This document shows, piece by piece, positions 8,574-17,187 of a stretch of DNA of 64,000 nt; positions within the stretch are counted from its first letter, which is position 1; every line of letters starts with the position of its first letter. Source of the DNA: Rhodospirillaceae bacterium (GTDB lineage: Bacteria > Pseudomonadota > Alphaproteobacteria > Dongiales > Dongiaceae); the NCBI GenBank assembly GCA_008012315.1, contig SSEL01000032.1, forward strand, positions 1 through 64,000. Direction: 5' to 3'. Under the pieces are notes generated by a model, which was given only the letters and a program-made list of their open reading frames with translations, searched no databases and had not been told where the DNA came from. The position numbers were made by a program, and so were the translations under genes.

Positions 8574-9320
8574 TTAAGCACCTTCCGCGCCCATCAATTG
8601 GCGTCGGGCGTAATGCAGATGGCTGGTCACCATGGCCATGGCGCCTTCCACATCCCGGCTGCGGATCGCGGCATAGAGGGCGCGATGCTGATGATTGTAT
8701 TCGGTGATGCGTTCATTGGTGAGGATCTTGTCGCGCATCGCCGCCCATTGCGTATGAGCGCGAATTTCGCTCACCTGCTGATAGAGCCAGAGCATCAGCG
8801 GATTATGCGCAGCCTCGGCGATCCGGACGTGGAAGGTGGTATCCCAATCGGTGAATTTTGCCGGATCGTTACCGGCGCTTTCAGCATGACGGCAGGCTTC
8901 TTCCAGTTTCTCCAGGTCGCGTGACGTCGCGTTCAACACCGCCAGGCGCGTCATGTAAGGCTCGATCGCCAGACGCACTTCGATCAGTTCCAAAGGGCTG
9001 GTGATTTCGGCGATGGAAGCTGTCTCTGCCGCCGCGCGATAGGAGACGAAGGTGCCGCTGCCAACCCGGCGCGCGAGCAGCTTCTCGGTTTCCAGTTGAT
9101 CCAGTGCCAGGCGCACCGTGGTTCGCGATGCGCCGTAGACTTCGGCAAGCTGGCGTTCGGCCGGCAGCTTCTCCCCGTACTTATACATCCCATCGAGAAT
9201 GGCCTGGCGAAGCTGCCCGGCAATCCAGGGCGAGCCCTTGCCGTTATCGATCGGCGCGATCGGTTCTCCCGCGTGAAAAGCGCGGGTCGGTTCGGAGCTC
9301 TCAGCACCAATTTTAGCCAT
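8574..9320 (-). CDS. GntR-family regulator, FadR/FCD subfamily
   Basis: Regulator of 248 residues from ATG 9320, which has AGG eight bases upstream. The N-terminal winged helix spans about residues 27-95 (LPAERQLAEVYGASRTTVRLALDQLE). The FCD effector domain follows, with EVRLAIEPYMTRLAV and HVRIAEAAHNPLMLWLY, whose histidines and acidic residues usually bind a metal and a carboxylate ligand. It is divergent from the ligase/split-synthase operon at 9771 and is the obvious candidate to control it. A frame extending to 9401 is not supported by a ribosome site. Confidence 0.9.
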   Translation of the reverse strand: MAKIGAESSEPTRAFHAGEPIAPIDNGKGSPWIAGQLRQAILDGMYKYGEKLPAERQLAEVYGASRTTVRLALDQLETEKLLARRVGSGTFVSYRAAAETASIAEITSPLELIEVRLAIEPYMTRLAVLNATSRDLEKLEEACRHAESAGNDPAKFTDWDTTFHVRIAEAAHNPLMLWLYQQVSEIRAHTQWAAMRDKILTNERITEYNHQHRALYAAIRSRDVEGAMAMVTSHLHYARRQLMGAEGA

Positions 9321-9490
9321 TTGCGTGCCTTTATAAAAAATTGGTTGGCATGAGCGGCGGCTTGTGCTTCGATTATGCAGACGACCGGCCGATCTGGTCA
9401 ATAAAAACTATACCAATACAGCACCAAATTGGCGTCCGATCGCACTGATCCGGCATTCGAGCCGGACAAGACAGCGATGGAGGAAGGGAG

Positions 9491-9640
9491 ATGTCCAAGT
9501 TATTACTTGGCGTTACTCAGTTCTTTGGTATCGGGACCGATAACATGGAATTGGGCCCAATTCTGTACCATGTCTTTCGGCCGCTTTTGCCCGGCCAAGT
9601 CCGCATGATCCCGGCCATGCGTCGTCAGCGATCATCCTGA
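9491..9640 (+). CDS. Possible 49-residue leader peptide upstream of the GS-family operon
   Basis: Small open frame starting MSKLLLGVTQFFGIG, stop TGA at 9638-9640. Its ATG is preceded by a strong ribosome site (GGAGGAAGGGAG) as good as those of the real genes nearby. It sits between the GntR gene and the ligase gene on the operon strand and uses two consecutive TTA leucine codons, which look rare here. It matches no family I recognise. It could be a leader peptide or a real microprotein. The overlapping palindromes at 9495-9563 may instead mean the DNA is regulatory. Confidence 0.4.
   Translation: MSKLLLGVTQFFGIGTDNMELGPILYHVFRPLLPGQVRMIPAMRRQRSS
9495..9563. promoter_or_regulatory. Three consecutive palindromes in the leader of the GS-family operon
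   Basis: CCAAGT-TATT-ACTTGG (9495-9510), TATCGG-GA-CCGATA (9529-9542) and the perfect 16-mer GAATTGGGCCCAATTC (9548-9563) occur within 69 bp. The last is nested in a wider ACATGG/CCATGT pairing. They overlap the small open frame at 9491. They may be operator sites for the adjacent GntR regulator or RNA structures in the leader. A further stem, GGTGGC-ATGAA-GCCACC, lies at 9735-9751 before the ligase ribosome site. Confidence 0.45.
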
Positions 9641-9770
9641 AACTATCGGGAGCGGCCGAGCCGCGTCCCGGCATCATTATCACGATCACCCGAAAACAGA
9701 TGGAGGTGGTGAAAACCGCCAAGCGTAGGAAACAGGTGGCATGAAGCCACCGCCAATTGGGAGGAATGAA

Positions 9771-11324
9771 ATGACCGACCTCGAGGCGCATGTAACGTCC
9801 AAAGCACGCTCAAGCGGAACAAGCAGCACGAAGGCTCCCGTCATTGCACGGGGCGGAACAACCGATCTCGACGCGCATGTCGCGCAAAAGGGTCGCAAGG
9901 AACTGGTCAAGCAAGTGCGGTCCAAGATCAACGAGCTTGGCATCAAATACATCTACTACCAGTTCGTCTCGGTGACCGGCCGCATCGTCGGCAAGGGCAT
10001 TCCGGCGGATCATTGGGAATCGATCGCCGAACGCGGCTTCCAGCTCGTCTATGGCTCGACCGCCAACCTCTATATCGACCGCCATCGCAGCTATATCGGC
10101 TATGGGCCGGAAGCATCCGAACTGGTCGGCATTCCCGACCCGGAAACTTTCGTGCAATTGCCCTGGGATAAGCGCGTCGCACGGGTTTTCTGTACCTGCT
10201 TCCGCAATCGCGAGGAGCGGAAGAATCCCGGTGGCCATCTGACATCCGATTGCCGCGGCAATTTGCGCCTGATCCACCAGGAATTCCAGAAGAAGCACAA
10301 AGGCCTGCATCTGCGCCACGGCTGCGAACCGGAAATGATGTGGCTGAAGAAAGGCGAGAACGGATTGCCTTCCGGCGGCTTTTCGAAGCCGAATTGCTAT
10401 CACATCGATCAGTTCGAAAGCCTGCGTCCGGTCTTCATGCGGGTCATCGAATATGCAACGGCAATGGGCCTCGACATGATCCAGGGCGATCATGAAGACG
10501 CGCCGGGCCAGCTCGAATTGAACTTCATGTTCGATGACTGCCTGCGGACGGCCGATCGCCTGACGACCTATCGCCAGATCTGCGCCCAAGTCGCGCGTGA
10601 ATTCAATCTCATCGCTTGCTTTATGCCGAAACCCTTCATGGGTGTCTCGGCATCCGGCTGCCACCACAACCTGTCGCTCTGGCGTGGCGGCGAAGATGAG
10701 ATGAAGGATCTGCATAACAAGCCGCTGCCGGGACTGAAGGACACCTTTTCCTATCGGAAGGGAGGCGAGAACACCTTCCTCCCACTGAAGGGCGAACACA
10801 AGCCGGGTCCGATCGGTTTGAACTGCATCGGTGGCGTCATCAAACATCTCGGCGCCTTGACGGCCATCGGCTCATCGACGGTCAATTCTTACCGGCGCCT
10901 ATGGGATACCGGCTTCTGGGCGCCCGTTTTCGCCGATTGGGGCTATCAGAACCGCACCTGCGCCTTGCGTATCTCGGCGCCTGGGCGCTTCGAATACCGC
11001 TCGGTCGATGCGGCCGTGAATCCCTATCTGATGGCCGCCACGCTCCTGAAAGCCTTCGATGATGGCATCACCAACAAATACGATCCGGGCGAGCCGGAAG
11101 AGCGCAACATCTACGAAGCGATGTCTGCCGGCAAGAAAGTGAAGAAGCTGCCGCTGTCCCTGGGCGATGCCTTGAGCGAGCTGGAGAAGGACGAGGTCAT
11201 TAGATCAGCCATGCCGGACGAAATGTACCGGGTCTTCATGCACTATAAGCGCGATGAATGGGAGCGCTTCATGTCGACGGTGACCGAATGGGATCTGGAG
11301 ACCTACTGGGATTGCCTGCCCTGA
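9771..11324 (+). CDS. Glutamine-synthetase-family ligase (possible gamma-glutamyl-amine ligase)
   Basis: ATP-dependent ligase of the glutamine synthetase superfamily, 517 residues from ATG 9771 with GGAGGA upstream. Recognisable catalytic blocks are GDHEDAPGQLELNF, ACFMPKPFMGVSASGCHHNLSLW and the C-terminal GRFEYRSVDAAVNPY. It is clearly longer than the 435-residue GmaS paralogue at 26280. The extra length includes an N-terminal extension in which TDLEAHV (from residue 2) is repeated as TDLDAHV (from about 32). The superfamily joins the glutamate gamma-carboxyl to ammonia or to amines (GlnA, GmaS, PuuA). Its operon partners match MgsABC, so an amine substrate is plausible; ammonia is the alternative. 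Confidence 0.85.
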   Translation: MTDLEAHVTSKARSSGTSSTKAPVIARGGTTDLDAHVAQKGRKELVKQVRSKINELGIKYIYYQFVSVTGRIVGKGIPADHWESIAERGFQLVYGSTANLYIDRHRSYIGYGPEASELVGIPDPETFVQLPWDKRVARVFCTCFRNREERKNPGGHLTSDCRGNLRLIHQEFQKKHKGLHLRHGCEPEMMWLKKGENGLPSGGFSKPNCYHIDQFESLRPVFMRVIEYATAMGLDMIQGDHEDAPGQLELNFMFDDCLRTADRLTTYRQICAQVAREFNLIACFMPKPFMGVSASGCHHNLSLWRGGEDEMKDLHNKPLPGLKDTFSYRKGGENTFLPLKGEHKPGPIGLNCIGGVIKHLGALTAIGSSTVNSYRRLWDTGFWAPVFADWGYQNRTCALRISAPGRFEYRSVDAAVNPYLMAATLLKAFDDGITNKYDPGEPEERNIYEAMSAGKKVKKLPLSLGDALSELEKDEVIRSAMPDEMYRVFMHYKRDEWERFMSTVTEWDLETYWDCLP

Positions 11325-11363
11325 GAACCGGCAGTTCAGTGGAATAGAATAGGGAGAACGACA

Positions 11364-12299
11364 ATGTGCGGCATTGCGGGACTCATCCATCGCGGCAAGA
11401 CCGGTAACATCGGCAAGGAGATGACCTCGATGCTTCAATCGCTGAAGCATCGAGGGCCGGATTCCACCGGATTTGCGCTTTACGGATCGCCGAAGGGAAA
11501 CACCCTGGTCATGCGATTCAAGGTGGCCGAACAGGATGAAATGAAAACCGGCTTCCACATTCATGATCAGGTGAAGGAACGCCGGAAGGAGGTCGACCGC
11601 CGATTGAAGGAACTGGGCGCGACCATCGTGAGCGAAGACGAGGCGACGGAATATGCTTTCCGCTACACGATCGATTATGGCGGCGATAAGCGGAAGCTGG
11701 CCGACTATATCGAGGATATCGATGGCGCCGAGATTCTTTCCCTTGGTTACGGTCTGGAACTGGTCAAGGATCTTGGTGATGCGACGCGGGTATCAGGCCA
11801 GTATCAGCTGAATGGCTTCACGGGTAGTCACGGTCTCGGTCATACCCGGATGGCGACGGAATCGGATGTCGATATCCGATCCGCCCATCCTTACTGGGCC
11901 TATCCGTTCGCCGATGTTTCCGTCGTCCATAACGGCCAGTTGACCAATTACTGGACCGGACGGCGGACTTTGGAGCGGCGCGGCCATCGCTTCATGTCGA
12001 ATTGCGATTCCGAACTGATCGCCGTCTATCTTGCCGACAAGATGCAGCAGGGCGCCGAACTGGAAGACGCCATGAAGGACTCGATCGACGAGTTGGACGG
12101 CGTCTTCACATACCTCGTCGCGACATCGGATTCACTCGGCATGGCCAAGGATGTCATGGCCGCGAAACCGATGGTTCTCTATGAGAGCGACGAATTCATC
12201 GCTCTGGCCTCGGAAGAGGTCGCCATCCGCAGCGTCTTCCCACATGAGATCGATACCTTCGATCCTTATGAAGGCGAAGTCCGGGTCTGGAAGCGATAG
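11364..12299 (+). CDS. Class II glutamine amidotransferase-domain protein (GlxB/MgsA-like)
   Basis: Stand-alone class II amidotransferase of 311 residues starting MCGIAGLIHRG. Removal of Met1 exposes Cys2 as the N-terminal nucleophile. The block GLGHTRMATESDVDIRSAHPY and VHNGQLTNYW are the usual glutamine-site elements, and SNCDSELIAVYLAD follows. In this split glutamate synthase arrangement it would release ammonia or an amine from a gamma-glutamyl amide. The ribosome site is AGGGAGA. It is paralogous to the mgsA product at 23254 and sits 39 bp after the ligase gene. Confidence 0.88.
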   Translation: MCGIAGLIHRGKTGNIGKEMTSMLQSLKHRGPDSTGFALYGSPKGNTLVMRFKVAEQDEMKTGFHIHDQVKERRKEVDRRLKELGATIVSEDEATEYAFRYTIDYGGDKRKLADYIEDIDGAEILSLGYGLELVKDLGDATRVSGQYQLNGFTGSHGLGHTRMATESDVDIRSAHPYWAYPFADVSVVHNGQLTNYWTGRRTLERRGHRFMSNCDSELIAVYLADKMQQGAELEDAMKDSIDELDGVFTYLVATSDSLGMAKDVMAAKPMVLYESDEFIALASEEVAIRSVFPHEIDTFDPYEGEVRVWKR

Positions 12300-12316
12300 G
12301 GAAGGGAGCCGACAAC

Positions 12317-13153
12317 ATGGCACTTCGCACGAAATCACATGACATGGGGATGCATACGGAAAAGCTTTCCGGGCGCACCCAGCAACGCTTCTTCTCGCCC
12401 GAAGAGGAAGAGAATTTCACATATCCGGGCGCTTACGACGTCGATTTCAACAAACGGGCGGAATTCGATGCCGCGAATCTCAGCACATCGGAAATCAATC
12501 TGAAGCTGCGTGAGCTGATGAAGGCCGGCAACGGCACCATCGTGATGAAGAATCCGGGCGCCAAGCATGCACTCGCCGTCGGCATTCTCAATCGCCTCCA
12601 TCTGCATGTCGAGGGCAGCCTCGGTTATTTCGGCTGCGGCCTGATCGACGGACCGAATATTCACATCAAGGGTCGTGTCGGCTGGTCCTGTGGCGAGAAC
12701 ATGCTGGCCGGCACGGTCGTCATCGAAAAGAACGCCGGCTCCACTTTCGGGGCGGCGATTCGTGGTGGCGATCTGGTCTGCAAAGGCGATGTCGGCGCCC
12801 GCATGGGCATCGACATGAAAGGCGGCACCATCCTCGTCGGCGGCCGATGCGGCGCGTTTTGCGGCTTCATGATGCAGCGTGGACGCATGGTGGTGCTGGG
12901 CGATGCCGGCAAGAATCTCGGCGATTCCATGTATGACGGGACGATCTATGTCGGCGGCAAGATCGAAGGGCTGGGCGTGGATGCGGTTCCCGGCGAGATG
13001 ACCGATCTCGACTGCCACTGGCTGGAACGCAAGCTGAAGCAATACGACATGAAAGCGCCGAATGGCGTCAAGAACATGACCAAGATCGTGGCGGGCAAAC
13101 AGCTCTGGAACTACGACAATCTCGAACCCAGCGAAAAGAAGCTCATTCTGTAA
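12317..13153 (+). CDS. Glutamate synthase GXGXG-domain protein (GlxC/MgsB-like)
   Basis: Protein of 278 residues corresponding to the C-terminal beta-helix domain of the large glutamate synthase subunit. Repeated glycine-rich turns are seen in GYFGCGLIDGPNIHIKG, GDVGARMGIDMKGG and GDAGKNLGDSMYDG. In full glutamate synthase this domain is structural and links the amidotransferase and FMN parts. It is about 50 residues longer than the mgsB product at 24159, mainly at the N-terminus. The neighbours are 17 bp upstream and 23 bp downstream, so it is a subunit of one complex. Confidence 0.88.
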   Translation: MALRTKSHDMGMHTEKLSGRTQQRFFSPEEEENFTYPGAYDVDFNKRAEFDAANLSTSEINLKLRELMKAGNGTIVMKNPGAKHALAVGILNRLHLHVEGSLGYFGCGLIDGPNIHIKGRVGWSCGENMLAGTVVIEKNAGSTFGAAIRGGDLVCKGDVGARMGIDMKGGTILVGGRCGAFCGFMMQRGRMVVLGDAGKNLGDSMYDGTIYVGGKIEGLGVDAVPGEMTDLDCHWLERKLKQYDMKAPNGVKNMTKIVAGKQLWNYDNLEPSEKKLIL

Positions 13154-13176
13154 TCGCGCGATAGAGGGAGATGACG

Positions 13177-14562
13177 ATGGCAAAAGAAAGAAAATCTCCG
13201 AAGGCCGATCCGAAGCTGAAAAAGAAGCCGCTGGCGCGCGATACGCATCGCTTGGGCAACAGCTTTATTTTTCCACCTGCGGTCATCGACGACATCCACA
13301 TCAAATCCGAGCTTGGCCGCTACCGTATGCGCGGCTTCTCTTTGTTCAAGAAAATCCCCACCTGGGACGATCTGACATTCCTGCCGGGGACGCTGACGCG
13401 GTTTGTCATCGAGGGATATCGCGAGAAATGCGATACCAAGACGGTGATCGGGCCACGCGCCAAGCGGCCGCTGGTGCTGGATGTGCCGGTCTATATCACC
13501 GGCATGAGTTTCGGGGCGCTGAGCTTCGAAGCTAAGATCGCCTTGGCGCGGGGTGCCACCATGGCCGGCACCGCAACCTGTTCCGGTGAAGGCGGCATGA
13601 TCCCCGATGAGCGGCGCTATAGCTCGAAATGGTTCTATCAATGCATCCAGTCGCGCTATGGCTTCAATCCGCATCACCTGCAATTGGCCGATGCCTGCGA
13701 GTTTTTCATCGGCCAAGGCTGCAAGGTCGGTCTCGGCGGCCATCTGATGGGCCAGAAGGTGACCGATCAGGTGGCGGAGATGCGCTCCTTGCCGGCCGGT
13801 ATCGATCAGCGCTCACCGGCACGCCATCCCGACTGGCTGGGGCCGGATGATCTCGCCCTGAAGATCCAGGAAATCCGCGAGGCGACCAATTGGGAAATCC
13901 CCATCCAGTTGAAGCTGGGGGCGGCGCGTGTCTATGACGATGTCCGCATGGCGGCGAAGACGGACCCGGATTCCATCTATATCGATGGGATGGAAGGTGG
14001 GACGGGCGCCGGCCCGCATATCGCCACGGAAGAGACCGGCGTGCCCGGTATCGCGGCGATCCGCCAGGCCCGCAAAGCCCTGGACGATGTCGGCAAGTCC
14101 GGTGAAATCAGCCTGGTCTATGCCGGCGGCATCCGCAATGGCGGCGATGTGGCGAAAGCCTTGGCGCTCGGTGCCGATGCCGTCGCCATCGGTCACTCGG
14201 CCTTGATGGCGTTGAACTGCAACAAGGATATTCCGGAAGCCGATTACGAGCGCGAGATCGGGGTAGAACCCGGCTATTGCTATCACTGCCATACCGGCCG
14301 TTGCCCGGTCGGTGTGACGACGCAGGATCCTGTTCTGCGCAAGCGGCTGGATCCGGATGAGGCAGCCGAGCGGGTCTATAACTTCCTGCATTGCCTGACC
14401 ATCGAAGCGCAGATGATGGCCCGTGCTTGCGGCAAGACCAATGTGCATTCCCTGGAGCCGGAAGATCTGGCGGCGCTGACGATGGAGGCATCGGCGCTGG
14501 CGCAGGTGCCGCTGGCCGGCTCGCAGCACACGGTCGGCCGTCCCGACATGACCCGTTATTGA
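13177..14562 (+). CDS. FMN-binding glutamate synthase-domain protein with cysteine cluster (GlxD/MgsC-like)
   Basis: 461 residues corresponding to the FMN/synthase domain of glutamate synthase, which forms glutamate (or an N-alkyl glutamate) from 2-oxoglutarate. FMN-barrel blocks are YITGMSFGALSFEAKIALARG, GTATCSGEGGMIPDE and YAGGIRNGGDVAKALALGADAVAIG. Near the C-terminus CYHCHTGRCPVG keeps the cysteines that hold the 3Fe-4S cluster in classical glutamate synthase. The mgsC paralogue at 24857 has lost them. ATG 13177 is preferred over 13171 because GGGAG lies seven bases before it. The N-terminus is unusually lysine-rich. Confidence 0.9.
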   Translation: MAKERKSPKADPKLKKKPLARDTHRLGNSFIFPPAVIDDIHIKSELGRYRMRGFSLFKKIPTWDDLTFLPGTLTRFVIEGYREKCDTKTVIGPRAKRPLVLDVPVYITGMSFGALSFEAKIALARGATMAGTATCSGEGGMIPDERRYSSKWFYQCIQSRYGFNPHHLQLADACEFFIGQGCKVGLGGHLMGQKVTDQVAEMRSLPAGIDQRSPARHPDWLGPDDLALKIQEIREATNWEIPIQLKLGAARVYDDVRMAAKTDPDSIYIDGMEGGTGAGPHIATEETGVPGIAAIRQARKALDDVGKSGEISLVYAGGIRNGGDVAKALALGADAVAIGHSALMALNCNKDIPEADYEREIGVEPGYCYHCHTGRCPVGVTTQDPVLRKRLDPDEAAERVYNFLHCLTIEAQMMARACGKTNVHSLEPEDLAALTMEASALAQVPLAGSQHTVGRPDMTRY

Positions 14563-14573
14563 GGGAGTGTGAC

Positions 14574-14966
14574 ATGGCGCAGAAGAAAGAGGATGTCGAC
14601 AAGTTCCTCAAGGAATCCGGTCTCGATACGGCGCGCGAGAAGGAAATCGGACAACATATCGGCTATCGCTATGATGTGAATCTGGTGCCCGATTACGGCC
14701 GCGTCACGCCCTTTCTCAAAAAGTATATGGAGATCATGGGCTGGGACGATCTCAATTGGCTGGAGGATGTTCATATGGGTTACGAAGAGGGCAGGGCCGC
14801 CGTCTTCGACCGGAACATCAATGGCTGGGTGACCGTACCGCCCAATATCAAGCTGCCGGACAACCAGCAGGACAGGGACATGATCGCGCGTGAACTGCTG
14901 ATCAAGTTCCAGATGTCCAAGAAACATCCGATGGTCGATTTGAACAAGGCCTATCGGAAGTTCTAA
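14574..14966 (+). CDS. Unknown 130-residue protein, last gene of the GS-family operon
   Basis: I do not recognise this protein. It begins MAQKKEDVDKFLKESG, is soluble, has no signal or membrane segment, and has a charged N-terminal half followed by tryptophan/aspartate-rich stretches (MGWDDLNWLEDVHMGYEEG) and RNINGWVTVPPNIKLPDN. It starts 11 bp after the FMN-subunit gene with a strong GAGGGAG site and is followed at once by a terminator, so it is a true member of the operon. The NMG cluster has no counterpart. It could be an accessory subunit or an activity modulator of the ligase or synthase; no function is assigned. Confidence 0.85.
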   Translation: MAQKKEDVDKFLKESGLDTAREKEIGQHIGYRYDVNLVPDYGRVTPFLKKYMEIMGWDDLNWLEDVHMGYEEGRAAVFDRNINGWVTVPPNIKLPDNQQDRDMIARELLIKFQMSKKHPMVDLNKAYRKF

Positions 14967-14980
14967 CGGGCTCGAGGCCG

Positions 14981-15018
14981 TCCCCGTCGCCGGATGATCC
15001 GGCGCGGGGACTTTTTTT
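14981..15018 (+). terminator. Rho-independent terminator of the GS-family operon
   Basis: TCCCCG-T-CGCCGGA pairs with TCCGGCG-CGGGGA (one bulge) around TGA, followed by seven T residues at 15012-15018. It closes the five-gene operon that begins at 9771. Confidence 0.9.
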
Positions 15019-15070
15019 ATCGGCGATGCAGAGGCGACCGGCAGGATCGCAGGCGGGCGAGGGCGGCTGC

Positions 15071-15664
15071 CTATTCCATTTCTTCCTCGGTGATGACCGA
15101 GGCATGCGACCAGTCGGGGTGGAAAGCGAGAATGCGGATACCGGCCGGCAGGTTGGGGTTGAACAGCCGGTTATGCCAGTAGGTGTTCTGGAAAATGACA
15201 TCGCTTTCCGCCAGTTCCTCGACCGCGCAAGGCAGGCGATAGCGGCGGCTGAACTCATAGAATTCCAGGACGACATGACGGTGATTGAGCAGACGATCAG
15301 GCAGGCCGGGTCCGGGACCGAACAAAGCGGTCAGGGTATCGCTGAATTCGCGGTGCCGCTGGAAATAGGCGGCGGCCAGGTGGTCGACGGCTTTTTCCCA
15401 TCTTTCGACCGGATCCTGGGTCTTCAAAACCTGGTGCCGGAACAAGGCCGTGCTGTCTTCGCTATCAGCCTTGTGGATCAGCACCACGATCCCCGGCGAC
15501 AGCTCCTCGCCCTGCCTGGTTTCCACCTTGGGCCGCATGCCGCGGCTCGGGCGGCCTGCCTGTTCGCGCATCGCCATCTGGCGCAACCGGCATTGCCAGT
15601 GGAGAAATTCGTCACGCAGTTCCTCGGCGGCTTCGCCGATCAGGACAACATTGTCGCTGCTCAT
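15071..15664 (-). CDS. Unknown 197-residue protein divergent from mgdA
   Basis: Not recognised. From ATG 15664 (GGGAGACGGC site) it starts MSSDNVVLIGEAAEELRDE. It is soluble, with a helical, arginine-rich N-terminal third, ELSPGIVVLIHKADSEDS in the middle, and a C-terminal part with EFYEFSRRYRLPCAVEELAES and IRILAFHPDWSHASVITEEE. No metal or nucleotide motif stands out. It is divergent from the NMG dehydrogenase operon with about 250 bp between and shares its control region, so a regulatory or accessory role in amine use is possible. The frame opens further upstream to 15715 without support. Confidence 0.75.
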   Translation of the reverse strand: MSSDNVVLIGEAAEELRDEFLHWQCRLRQMAMREQAGRPSRGMRPKVETRQGEELSPGIVVLIHKADSEDSTALFRHQVLKTQDPVERWEKAVDHLAAAYFQRHREFSDTLTALFGPGPGLPDRLLNHRHVVLEFYEFSRRYRLPCAVEELAESDVIFQNTYWHNRLFNPNLPAGIRILAFHPDWSHASVITEEEME

Positions 15665-15917
15665 GCCGTCTCCCTTCGCACTTGCCCCGGCTTGTTCCCC
15701 ATTCCCGGGCCTCACCGCATTCTGAGCTTTCGTCGGCGCGTTGTAAAAAACTGGCGAAAAATTGGAGGTTGCCGGCCCCCCGTCACCTATCCTGTATCGG
15801 AATCGACAAAAGCGATGCCGATTATAGGGTATTATTTTATGCAGGGGAAAATTCGTTGAACCGCAGGAAACATTGCGCTAGCCTCCATATACCCGAGTCA
15901 GGAGCGGTGATCTGATC

Positions 15918-17174
15918 ATGTTGCCAGCCTTCGTCCCATCCGGCCTATTTAGGTACGGGTTCTCAAAAAAATATCCGGCGCGGCGCCATTTTCCAGCGCC
16001 CAAGGACCTGAAATCGACCTATGACGTGGTCATTATCGGCGGTGGCGGCCATGCCCTTGCCTGCGCCTATTATCTCTCCCGGTATCACGGCATCACCAAT
16101 GTCTGCGTGCTGGAGAAGGGCTATCTGGCCGGGGGCAATACGGCGCGGAACACGGCGATTGTCCGCTCGAACTACCTGACGCCGGAAGGTGTCGCCTTCT
16201 ACGACAAGTCGGTGCAGCTCTATCAGGAGTTGAGCCAGGAAACCGACTACAACATCTTGTATTCGGAACGCGGCCATTTCACGCTCGCCCATACCGATGC
16301 GGCGATGCGGACCAGCCGCTGGCGCGCCGAAGTGAACAAGCAGCTCGGCGTCAATTCCGAACTGATCTATCCGGAAGATATCGCCAAGCTGTGCCCGTCG
16401 CTCAATCTGTCGGACAAGGTCCGCTATCCCATCCTGGGCGCGCTCTATCATCCGCCGGGATCGATCGCCCGCCACGATGCCGTTGCCTGGGGCTATGCCC
16501 GTGGCGCCGCCGAGGCCGGTGTCGAAATCCATCAGCAGACGGCGGTGACCGGGGTCATCGTCGAGAATGGCGTGGTCAAGGGGGTGCAGACGACCCGCGG
16601 GACGGTTTATGCCAATAAGGTCATGCAGGCGACGGCGGGCTCGTCCTCCCTGGTCGCGAAGATGGCCGGCTTCCGCCTGCCGATCCGCACCATCCCGCTG
16701 CAGGCTTGCGTTTCCGTGCCGGTGAAGCCCTTCCTCGACCAGATCATCGTGTCGGGCAGCCTGCATGTCTATGTCTCGCAATCCTCGCGCGGCGAATTGG
16801 TGATGGGCGGCTCGACCGACCCGTATTCGCTCTATTCGACGCGGTCGACCTTGGACTTCAAGGAAGGCCTGCTCGGCCACATGCTGGAACTGCTGCCGAT
16901 GCTGGGCGAATTGAAGGTCCTGCGGCAATGGGCCGGCATGGCCGATATGACGCCCGATTTCAGTCCGATCATGGGCAAGACGCCGGTCGAGAATTACTAC
17001 ATTGATAGCGGTTGGGGCACCTGGGGCTTCAAGGCGACGCCGGTTTGCGGCCTCACCATGGCCCATACCATTGCGACCGGCGAACCGCACGACCTGATCA
17101 AGCCGTTCAACCTGGAACGTTTCGTCAATTTCGCCCAGGTGGGCGAAAAGGGCGCGGCTTCGGTCGGCCATTGA
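15918..17174 (+). CDS. mgdA: N-methylglutamate dehydrogenase subunit A (sarcosine oxidase beta-like)
   Basis: FAD-dependent amine dehydrogenase subunit of 418 residues, homologous to the beta subunit of heterotetrameric sarcosine oxidase. The dinucleotide fold is VVIIGGGGHALACAYYL at residues 37-53, followed by the substrate-side block GGNTARNTAIVRSNYL. It is assigned to NMG dehydrogenase rather than sarcosine oxidase because mgsABC and gmaS lie in the same region. NMG dehydrogenase oxidises N-methylglutamate to glutamate and passes the C1 unit to tetrahydrofolate. Genes mgdABCD are tightly spaced, with 13 bp to mgdB. Confidence 0.88.
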   Translation: MLPAFVPSGLFRYGFSKKYPARRHFPAPKDLKSTYDVVIIGGGGHALACAYYLSRYHGITNVCVLEKGYLAGGNTARNTAIVRSNYLTPEGVAFYDKSVQLYQELSQETDYNILYSERGHFTLAHTDAAMRTSRWRAEVNKQLGVNSELIYPEDIAKLCPSLNLSDKVRYPILGALYHPPGSIARHDAVAWGYARGAAEAGVEIHQQTAVTGVIVENGVVKGVQTTRGTVYANKVMQATAGSSSLVAKMAGFRLPIRTIPLQACVSVPVKPFLDQIIVSGSLHVYVSQSSRGELVMGGSTDPYSLYSTRSTLDFKEGLLGHMLELLPMLGELKVLRQWAGMADMTPDFSPIMGKTPVENYYIDSGWGTWGFKATPVCGLTMAHTIATGEPHDLIKPFNLERFVNFAQVGEKGAASVGH

Positions 17175-17187
17175 GGGGAGGGCGGTT

